This document shows, one piece after another, positions 55,344-64,000 of a DNA stretch of 64,000 nucleotides (position 1 is the stretch's first letter; every line of letters starts with the position of its first letter). Where the stretch lies: contig JAMWFC010000116.1 of NCBI GenBank assembly GCA_027475525.1, forward strand, positions 2,913,826 to 2,977,825, in the 5' to 3' direction. The position numbers and the translations under genes are program-made. The stretch comes from Macrolepiota albuminosa. Lineage: Eukaryota > Basidiomycota > Agaricomycetes > Agaricales > Agaricaceae. The notes under the pieces are model-generated. The model was not told the DNA's origin. It made no database searches and saw only the letters and a list, made by a program, of their open reading frames with translations.

Positions 55344-58300
55344 TCATCTAGACGGTGAGGGCGACACGTCAGGCGATCGTGAAGGAGATGGGAACGTTTT
55401 TGTCGGCCGTGGAGATGTGGATATTCCAATCATTTTTGAGTGGCGGTTGCCTCGTTCAGCACCGGTGATGCTTACGTTTAAACCCCTTGTCGCAGCGACG
55501 TTCGAAGCCTTTGATTTTTTGGGCGTTGGGGCAGTGGGAGTGTCAGGAGGCATTACGCGAACCACTCCGTCGGCCAGCTGCGATGCGTGACCATACTCAG
55601 AGGAAGAGTCTACAACGAGCTCGTTATCCGTCGTTTCCGCCCCACTCTCCTCTTGAGCAGATGCTTCATCATTATCTGATGGCATGTCCGGGACCGGTGC
55701 TACAAAGATAAGCAGTTAGACAAGCAGGGAGAAGTAATTTATCCGCATCCTTGCCTTTCAGGGTGCGACCAGTTAATCCAAGAAGTTGATCAGCAGCTGT
55801 GTCCAGATAATGTTTACTATTCCTTCTATCCAAACCCGTTCCTTCCTCTTCGACGTCCTCGTTATTGCCATCATCAGCTCCATCATCAACGTTGAATACT
55901 CGGTTGAACTCTCCCAGCATCAGGCTGAAAACCCCAGCAGGAATACCCAGAGTCGGACTAAAGACGATACCAACATTGCGCATGGTCATCTTGTTGACAC
56001 TCGAATTTTGCACGATGAGGATAAGATGAGCGGTAAGTGCACGAAGTAGGCTATAGTTGGCAAGTGGGAGTGCTGCAATCAGCTGTGAGAGTTCTTTAAT
56101 CCTTTCTTGGGGATTCACGAAATCTATGATAATGTTCAATGAACAATCTTAGCAAAAGACATCCCAGACATACCGATAACGGCGAGGAAGCGAAAATGAA
56201 GGTCTCGTGTCAGAATACTAGCGGGTAGTTCTCGCAGGAAACTCTTCAGTAGTCCAGCAATGGCATGTGGATCCCAGTACTCGTCTGAAGCCAATAGGTC
56301 AACATCACCCTCTAACGCAAGCGTGAGATTTGTTCCAGTTGGAAGTACAATTTCTAGGCATACCCATATTGAAACGATCCTTAAGATTCTTGATAACCGC
56401 AGAACTGCCGCTCAATCTATATATACCCTCCTCTTGCTCGGCTTTCTTCGCTTCTAAGTACTGGATACTGCGAAAAACGATCGCGGGTAAATTGGCGATC
56501 TGAGCAACATCGAGAGATTCGTCCAATGGTACGCCAAACACGGCTCGAGGTACATATAAGACGGATGCATTCCCTTTGTCCCCTTCGTGTAAACAGTCAC
56601 CAATATGTGACAGACAACAGAATACGGAACGTACCATTGGGTTTCCCAAAGCCCCAGAACGATCGGGATTTGATGCGTCGTTCATTCACCGCACTATCAG
56701 CTGCTGAAGGAAACTCTTTCCCAAACTTGAATCCGGAAGGAATAACAGCACCGTTCAATGGTCCGGAAATCTTCACTTTACTTGCTTCAAGCTTTTCGGG
56801 GGACGCCCCTCTTTCCACAGGCGATGCAGTCGAAGGCGAAGAAGAGACAGTGTTGAGACTTGGGTGGAAAGACTTGTGTTTGTCATGGAGTTCTCGTCCA
56901 CGGTGTCTTTCAGGAGAAGCTTGACGATTGCTTCGCCCATTGAGATCTGGATAGTGACCAAGCTCAGAGTTGGCCCTTTGACTTGTACCGACTGAAGAGT
57001 CAGAGTTGAAGTTTGAGACAGACGATAATGGGGATGAGTCTGGAAGACTCGATGGCAAGCCCTGTCCTCGATCCAGCAGTCTGCGGGGATTGACGTTTTG
57101 GGAATCAACAGGCAATTCTGCGGATTTTGATGGACTCGACGACGTAGTGCATTCTTCGCTTGTATACACAGTAGGTGGGAACAGTTTCGTGTTACTCTCG
57201 TCCTGTGATAACTGAGAAATTGGCACTGCAGTACCTCTGGAAATGGCAATGTCATCCCTTGGGAACCCGCGAGTGGGTCGCCGAGTGGTTGGGCTATCAA
57301 TGCTTGAGCTGGAACTTGAACGAGGCTGGCTGACAGAAATAACGGAGCTCTGATATGTAGGAGGTGTACCATACTTGATCGGTTCCTCGCTGTAAGTCCC
57401 AGTGAAATATCGCACGAGGATCTCAACCCAAGCGTCCCTGTCCTCGTCACTTTCCGCGCAAAGAACGTGTCGAGGATGACTGCCCCCTGGTCCCTTTTTG
57501 GCCTCGACGATGAGGAAAGCATGCCTATACTCCTTTTCCTCGTCTGCATTCGGCGCCCGTTCGCTTCGCTGTTGTCGACCAATCTGAGCCCCTGTGATTT
57601 GTATTGAACCGAGGTGAGTTCCACCTCGCTGTATGTTGGTCACCAAGGAGCTGCAAGGAGGGAGAAACATGGGACCTACACAGTCATAATACTCCAGAAC
57701 CGGACCTTGAAGTACGAAATATCGAGTCTTCCAACCCCCAAAGTTTTTACCCCGCTTTGTCAGATAGCCCTCCTTGTACCCAACTTGCATGACAGGCTGT
57801 TTCCTTTCACGTACTATATCAGACGTGAAGAATGCAATTACTTCGTCATGTGCCCTGGCGGGTAGACGAATGAGCGTTTGCAGATAGTTCTCAAGCACAG
57901 CCTAGAAGACAATTTGTCGTATCAATTATCTATTGGCCCACTAGATATAACAATGTTGTACGCACTTTTCGCTGGTCCACCTTGGCGGGAGCATGATCCT
58001 TCCATAATTTCCCTTCTGGCAGACTAACAATTTTTTTGCCCAAGCCTTTTCCCACAGCAGTGCGTACCCGCTGGTCCAATCCCAACACGTCAGAATACAT
58101 CTTTTCTACTTTCCAACCTTCCTTCCCATTCCCAGGATCGACAAACACAACAAAAGATAGGACTTCCTTGCCCCGGTCGTTTGGGCGAACGAATGAATGG
58201 GATACTGTGATGATCGTGTGAGATAGGTCAGTTGGTAGCAGAGGGAGTGCTCGGAAGTTGGCAGGAACAATAAGTTGCGGTTGCGGTTGCGGTTGCGCCT

Positions 58301-60295
58301 CGAGACGCAAGGCTTGCAGAGACATCTGTGGCTGCTGGTTCTGGGTTGGAGGGGAGTAAAGGTTTTCCAAGGGGCTGATGCGATCGGTGCCACCATACAC
58401 GGACGTAACAGGTTCATCACGTACAACTTCGGTGTGGGTATGAACAGGATACAATTGAAGCTGCATATCACCAGGAGGGTGATCCATTGCGATGCGAGGT
58501 TTAGTCTTTCCTTGTGTTTGTAACTGTGGATTATCAACTTGCGATGGAACCATCTGTGCAGATTGTTGGGAAGTCTCCAAAGGTAACGTGACGTCCATAT
58601 CTTCATCGGCTCCAGGCGCTATAAATTCGGCATTATCGTACTCAGCGTCATGGTCAGCTTCCTTATCTCGTTGATCGACACCTTCGTTTATCTCTTGAAA
58701 CTCGCTTGTTTCGCCAGGACAGTCTGTCTCCGTCAAATTCCCAGACACCGGAGGTACCAACGAAATACGGTTATGAGATATCTGTATTTGGGGCTGGACA
58801 AGCTGTGATGCAGTGCCTTCTTTACCTGCAAAGGCGTCCGTCCGCGGGCTAGGGACAGGTGAGTCTGTCATGTTTGCAATGTACTGCCGTGCTTCATCTG
58901 GAAGAGAGATTCTGGAGTCTCGGGAGACCATTCCTGGACGGTTCTGGAGAGCTGTCGAGAGTACATCGGTCGAGGGCGAAGCAAATGCTGTTTGGGCCAC
59001 AGTTGAGGATGTCGATGTTGTGGTAGACATCTGAGACTGCAACTGCAGCGAAGAGGTAACCGGAGTCATCGATGTCTGATAGGTATCTAGGGATGACATC
59101 TCAGAAACGGCTGTTGCAGTCTGTGCTGTTTGTCCTCCATTATAATAATACTTCTTGGACAATGAGGCGTAAGAAGACGTAGATGATGATGGGGTTCCAT
59201 GGGTCATATCATTACTGCCGGAGTCTGTACTTTGATTATTACTGACACGTTCGGCAAGGCTGGATCGCCGCGGATACGTCGGTCTCGTGGGCGGCAGATA
59301 CGTTTCGCTGGCATTGAACATTGGATTCTGAGAAGAGGTTGGTTGATTATGTTGGTCTAAAAGATTGGTCTCTTGCGTCGCAGAACTGGCAGACATCACG
59401 GGCAGGGTCTCATGGGTATGTGATACAATCAATGGCGTTGAATGTGGCTTTGCGGGGCTGGTGTTAGGATTAGAGGTAAATGATTGTATGTTTACCATGG
59501 ATGGAGCAGACGAAGGTGGAGGCGGTAAAGGCAGAGTTTGCGATCGGACCCCGAGGGTGTGAACAAGATTCGTATCCGGCTGTAGTGAATGATCGCGTAG
59601 AGCAAGTGGTTCATGGGAGCGAGAAGAATGAAGTGGTGGGTGATTGGAAGAACGAGGTGTCGCTGTGAAGATATGACCCTCCATGGCGTTGTATACAAAA
59701 AGAAAATGGACTCACATTGATCATCAGGGTACTGTCGACGTGTTGCCTGTTTTAAGTCGTTATTCGAGGGACGGTTGACTCCAGCGTTCTCCGAAAAGCT
59801 ACGCTTTGAACTCCTGTCTACGTCGTTGCCTCGATGTCGTGGGTCTTGTCCATTCCCACTTAAACCACTGAGTTTAGCTTTCAGCGCATCTCGCTCTCCT
59901 CGAATTCGTTCAAGCTCCTTGAGAATTTGATTGTAGCCAGCTCTCTGTTTCTCGATAAGCTTCCATAGCTGGGCATTTTGAGAAGACAGAGCATTGCGGT
60001 CGTTCACTGCTTGCTCTAGGGCGGCAAATTTTGGATCTTCGGCGTTTGCATTTGTCTTTAGTAAGTATGCAGACGTCATGGGGCGATCTTTGGTCACCGC
60101 CGTTGGTGAGGCTGCTGGAGTAGAGGTGGTGTAGAACGATGCTGAGTGTGATGAAGCGACACCAGGTATCGCTGGCTGGCGCTGTGGGGTATGGACTGGA
60201 TATGGATGGGAGGACTGTTGTTGTAAAGGTAGACGTTCGCTCCGCGAAGGAGTGGCGTATATGCTGCTGGACCCATTCGTTGCATTCAGTGGCAT
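55344..60295 (-). CDS. BEM3: PX-PH-RhoGAP protein, BEM3-like
   Basis: The start ATG at 60295 reads MPLNATNGSSSIYATPS. The N-terminus has a coiled coil (LWKLIEKQRAGYNQILKELE). A long Ser/Thr/Gln-rich region follows, then a PX domain (TIITVSHSFVRPNDRG ... DVLGLDQRVRTAVGKGLG), a PH domain (EGYLTKRGKNFGGWKTRYFV ... HVLCAESDEDRDAWVEILVR) and a C-terminal RhoGAP domain (FGVPLDESLDVA, arginine-finger loop EEGIYRLSGSSAVIKNLK, LPLANYSLLRALTAHLILI, NVGIVFSPTLGIP). This order is that of Bem3, a Cdc42 GTPase-activating protein acting at sites of polar growth, with PX and PH targeting it to phosphoinositides. Total is about 1,480 residues. A GTTGCG hexanucleotide run at 58273-58296 encodes alternating Pro-Gln. 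Introns are short and frame-consistent. Confidence 0.88.
58273..58296. repeat. Hexanucleotide microsatellite in BEM3
   Basis: Four units of GTTGCG (plus strand) encode a Pro-Gln repeat (QPQPQPQ) in the disordered linker ahead of the PX domain. The position in disordered sequence suggests length changes would be tolerated. Confidence 0.85.
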
Positions 60296-61554
60296 GATGG
60301 CAAGAAGTAGAGTTTAGAACGTTGAAGGTCAGGCCTCAGGGTCCAAACCCGCGGCCAGATCACTGATAGAATAATGGACAGCTCAATAGCAGTCGATAGG
60401 ACTGTGTAGAGCAGCGTCGTATGAGTCGGCTGTTCGTAGCAACGACCAGGTAGTGTTGGGAGACGCGAAGGAGTAATTGGATATCCGTGGTAATATTTGG
60501 GACTCGTCTCGATCACCAAATATTTCACTTCATCCTCACTTCAACTTTCAGCTCTAGGCATAACTCATATTCGTCGATTTACTATTATAAGCATGTATCT
60601 AGCTCTTTGAAATTTTATAATGCTTTGCCCAGCCCGTTCCGCTCCGTCTGCTTCACATCTCCCAACGACTTTAAACTGGCTGTTCTTTCTCCCATCACAA
60701 CTATCAACCATCTTTCTGAACGAAACGGTGTTATGTGCGAAACAGAACCCTATGGGACTGAATTTATTAAGCTTCTGGCAATCACGGATTGCAACAACAG
60801 TTGGATGTCATTTTGGTAAGTTCTACTTAATGCGAATTCTGGGCGACCGCCTCACTCTCGCAGCCAAGTGCTTTGAAACAACTCTTAACGTGTATGTTTG
60901 AGATCCGGTTTGTCAAAATTTGCTTGGCTTGACTACTGAATGGACAGTATCCGTAGCTTTCCTGGAAGTCTTGTGCCACCTGGAAATTCTGCTTCTCCAG
61001 CAAGCGAATTCTCATCAAGTGGACCTAGCCCACATGGCTAGTGATAGGCGCAACTACGTTACATACCGCACGCTTCAGCGTAAAATAATGGAGTAACTTA
61101 GCTGACCGAATTATCAGTCTTTAGGCGATTTGTATTCGGTCTGTGCTCTCCTGAACTGTTCTTGTGCCCCATGCGAACTGATGATCCAAATTTTTCTCGA
61201 ACTATTGATCAGCATGACATGCGTCGTCTATTGTGATGGTCCTTATCTGCTATCTTGTTAAAAAAATACTATCCTTATAGTCTTTCAATGAGAGTCGTGA
61301 GGTGTCGTAAGAAGTATACTGAACAGAAGGAAGACCTTCCTCAAGCAACTTTCCATGAGCATGGGCCCTTATTATATGGTGATGGGACTTGGCGAAGCAC
61401 GAAGAGAGTATGTCGAGTTTCCTTATCCAGACAAAACTCTAAACCGAGTACCGTAATGTTTCCGAGCGTCCGAAAACTCTTATATTCAGTGACGCCTGAC
61501 AGAGAGCTTCTGTAAGTTCTGTCGTGTTCAGTTTTCACTTCTGCCCCTTCAGCC
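60296..61554 (+). other. Region with a possible unrecognised intron-rich small gene
   Basis: It lies between the divergent BEM3 start and the serine dehydratase start. Plus-strand clues to a gene are a clean intron-like gap GTAAGT...CTCGCAG (about 60816-60862), another GTGTATG...GGACAG (about 60891-60948), and a short frame EVLCHLEILLLQQANSHQVD running to RTLQRKIME and a stop at about 61096. A further frame around 61255-61515 follows. No family is recognised, and the reading frame before 60820 is undecided between two alternatives. I mark the region rather than a CDS. Confidence 0.35.
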
Positions 61555-64000
61555 ATGCTCGGGCTCGCAAGGTCGTCGATTCGAAACCCTCGCCTAGTTA
61601 GAACAATCACCTGCAGACGAACCAGGACTAGACTCGCGTGCAAGCACAGTCCAGAAGATGGTTCAGGAAGTTCGCGTCTTCAACGTCCTGAGCATGCCGT
61701 CATTTCCACTTTCGATCTCTTTAGTATTGGTGGTGGGTGAACTAACCTGGCCTGATCACCACCTGATGTTGCAAAACCAGTTGGCCCTTCCTCGTCTCAT
61801 ACTGTCGGTCCAATGCGCGCTGGAAAAATCTTCATCACAGACCTGGAAGAACTTGATTTGCTATCTCAGGCATGGCAAAATTAGTTTTGGTTTGGCATGT
61901 TATGTTGACGGTTGCCTTTTCACCAGGTCAAGACCATTAAAATTACCTTGTGAGTTCATTCGAAGCCTCGTCGGCCCTCGGCATGATATTCAAGCGCGCT
62001 TTGCTTCAGGTACGGTTCTCTTGCAGCGACAGGTACTCGATCTAAAACCACCCTTCTCCCGTACTCTCATGGTTAATGTATATTTATTGTTTTCAGGAAA
62101 GGGGTACGTATAATCTGAACCACACGACGCCGATTCTCATCCAGGTGTTAGTCATCATACTCCTCAGGCAATACTTCTTGGTTTAGAGGGTCAGCTCCGT
62201 TGATTCTCGACGCTTCTCCGTACAACTCATATATGACAATGGGGTTTGAAGGCTCGGACCCAGAAACTATTGACACTGGCACTATTCCCGTCCGCTACAA
62301 ATCGATATTGGCTAATAAAACTCTTTTCCTGGGGGGAAAACACCGAATCTCATACAACATAGAGCGCGACATGGTCTGGCACTGGGATCGCGTGCTGAAC
62401 ACTCATCCCAACGGAATGCGCTTCAGCGTTTTTGGAGAGGATGGTGACCTTTTGGCAACAAACGAGTATTTCAGCGTCGGAGGTGGTTTTGTTGTAAACG
62501 ACAAGACTAAAGGTGTGTGGATTACCAACTTTAAATCTATATAGCTGATACCTGTCAGTCGATGAAAATATGTTTTATAAGGCAATCGACAAACGAGCGG
62601 TGCATGGATCGAGACTTCACCAAAGCAATTCTTTTTCTTATCCAGCGGACACCCAGCCGACAGTTTCTATGAATCCCCCTATCATCTCAGTCGGAAATGC
62701 AGCCAATGGTTTCCAATCCGCTGTTGACCACCCGCCTTATCCTTTCTTTTCAGGCGATTCGCTTTTGGCTTTAACGGCAAAACACAACGTTCGTATCAAT
62801 TGGCCCTCGCTATTGTTTGGTTAACCTACAATTACAACAGTTGACAATTGCGCAAATTGTGTATGATAACGAGGTCTGTTGCACCCTAATTATATTCTCA
62901 CTGTTTATGACGTACATGGAAGAAATCCTTTGGCTACAGTGACGAGGAAATATATGCTAAGGTCTGTGACCTTGGTTTCCAACCGTGGTCGGCTACGTGC
63001 CTCATGTGCAACCATGTAGATCATGAAAATATGGTCCGTCATGGATGAATGTATTCACACAGGAGTGACGACCTCCGAAACCACCCTGCCCGGGCGTTTA
63101 GGCTTGAGGCGACGAGCTCCCAACCTTTACCGGAGACTGATGCGCGGGTAAGCAGGACCATAAAGGAACATTATTGACACGGAAGATGATCTTGCTCTAA
63201 ATTCCTTTAGAATATATCCTGAAATAGCGAGCCGAAACTTACTTCAAATTGACACTCCTTCGCAAGTGCATACCACAATATCCTCCCCTCCTGATTACAT
63301 TGAGGTTGACCAGAAGAGTTCCAATGTTGAGTCAAGTCCTAGACAACTTCGGAATAAGTTCCGAAGTCTAGCGGCACGCGCACCTCTAGTTGTCGGGTCA
63401 TTTGACCATGCTATCTTGCCTATGGCTCCTGTAAGCAGTTCCGTCATAATTTATAATCCTATGTTGAAACAAGCAAAATATGTATGAAGCGAAAATCCGA
63501 TATCCCTGCCATGGATTTCTTGTCTTGTTATGCAATCGCTGTAAACGAAGTAAACGCATCGGGAGGGCGTATTGTAACATCTCCAACGAATGGGGCTGCG
63601 GGCGTTATACCAGCTGTCTTGAAATACATTGTTGAGGTCAGTCCTAACGGCACTCGTGTTGCATTTCTACTGATTACCCACTTCTTGTATCCCCTGCAGT
63701 TTTTAAGCGATAACCCAGAAAAAAGCATCCAAACCTTTTTGTTGACTGCTTCTGTAAGTTGGGATTTTCTTTGTGTGGTAGGGAGTTTCAACTGATTTTC
63801 AGGCAATTGGAATGCTTTTCAAGCGAGGCAGTACTATATCTGCCGCTGAAGGTGGGTGTCAGGCGGAAGTTGGAGGTTCGTACTCTCGGACACCCATGTT
63901 TGGCTTGCTCATGTGTGATTTGTCAATAGTCGCATGTTCGATGGCAAGCGCAGGATTTGCGGCGTGCATGGGTGGTGAGGAAACTTCTGTCCAATAAAAT
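61555..64000 (+). CDS. L-serine dehydratase, bacterial-type iron-sulfur form (partial at right edge)
   Basis: The start ATG at 61555 opens [20 protein letters not shown], an Arg-rich, acid-free stretch like a mitochondrial presequence. Next comes [20 protein letters not shown] with [17 protein letters not shown], the beta domain of SdaA-type enzymes. [20 protein letters not shown] is built from very small exons, including the 7-nt exon 62097-62103. SVGGGFVV, then [18 protein letters not shown] lead to the alpha domain: [55 protein letters not shown] and [16 protein letters not shown]. Cysteines in GCQAE, ACSMA and ACMGG suit a [4Fe-4S] ligand set. The enzyme deaminates serine to pyruvate. The gene continues past the window after a donor near 63978. 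Confidence 0.88.
61870..61926 (+). other. Probable GC-AG intron in serine dehydratase
   Basis: The donor GCATGG follows CTCAG and the acceptor is CACCAG. Removal joins DLLSQ to [16 protein letters not shown]. The donor is a weak match to GCAAGT, but no GT nearby keeps the frame. Confidence 0.55.
62097..62103 (+). other. 7-nt micro-exon in serine dehydratase
   Basis: GAAAGGG sits between acceptor TTTTCAG and donor GTACGT. It supplies the middle of TGKGHHTPQ; the exon before (GSLAAT) and after (HHTPQAILL) fit only with it included. Confidence 0.7.

Overview
The window reads as a stretch of a mushroom-forming basidiomycete (Agaricomycetes-like) nuclear genome. The evidence is its dense gene packing on both strands, very many short (about 45-60 bp) GT-AG introns, and gene content with fungal hallmarks: PAT1, SHR3, a BEM3-type RhoGAP, an Ecl1-type zinc finger, glycogen debranching enzyme and a fungal pyruvate carboxylase. 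No rRNA, tRNA, CRISPR or prokaryotic operon structure was found. Gene names rest on motif recognition by eye, and exon borders were placed by frame and GT/GC-AG logic.

Layout. 0-3.6 kb (minus): the edge of an acetyltransferase-like gene, HFI1/ADA1 (SAGA) and a makorin-type CCCH/RING E3. 3.75-10.1 kb (plus): a large MMS22/Mus7-like genome-stability gene. 10.4-21.7 kb (minus): a small helical protein, PAT1 (mRNA decapping), glycogen debranching enzyme and mitoferrin. 22.2-30.5 kb (minus): a giant gene joining an NFX1-type SF1 helicase to three CbbX-like AAA+ modules. 31.5-34.3 kb (plus): a CUE/CCCH/DUF1771/Smr protein. 35.4-38.5 kb: a divergent pair, a PQ-loop SLC66A3-like protein (minus) and a GDP-mannose transporter (plus). 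39.4-44.6 kb (plus): pyruvate carboxylase. 45.4-47.7 kb: a divergent pair, nitronate monooxygenase (minus) and SmB (plus). 47.7-52.6 kb: gene-poor, with decayed LINE fragments in both orientations. 52.6-60.3 kb (minus): Ecl1-like, SHR3 and a PX-PH-RhoGAP gene. 61.6 kb to the right edge (plus): an iron-sulfur-type L-serine dehydratase.

Functional themes are RNA metabolism (PAT1, SmB, the CUE/Smr putative nuclease, the NFX1 helicase, makorin) and central carbon metabolism (debranching enzyme, pyruvate carboxylase, serine dehydratase). There is no sign of a co-regulated cluster.

The strongest structural signal is probably not biological. Twenty perfect tandem duplications, each offset by exactly 77 bp, are scattered at 6.2 kb and from 20.9 to 45.1 kb. 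They interrupt exons and introns alike. Removing one copy restores the expected protein, in several places only if one further base is added just after the second copy. A constant 77-bp unit fits unmerged k-mer overlaps in a de Bruijn assembly. Further single-base losses, mostly in homopolymers, break otherwise intact genes. Real biology worth following includes the helicase-AAA fusion, five probable GC-AG introns and two micro-exons (5 nt in pyruvate carboxylase, 7 nt in serine dehydratase).
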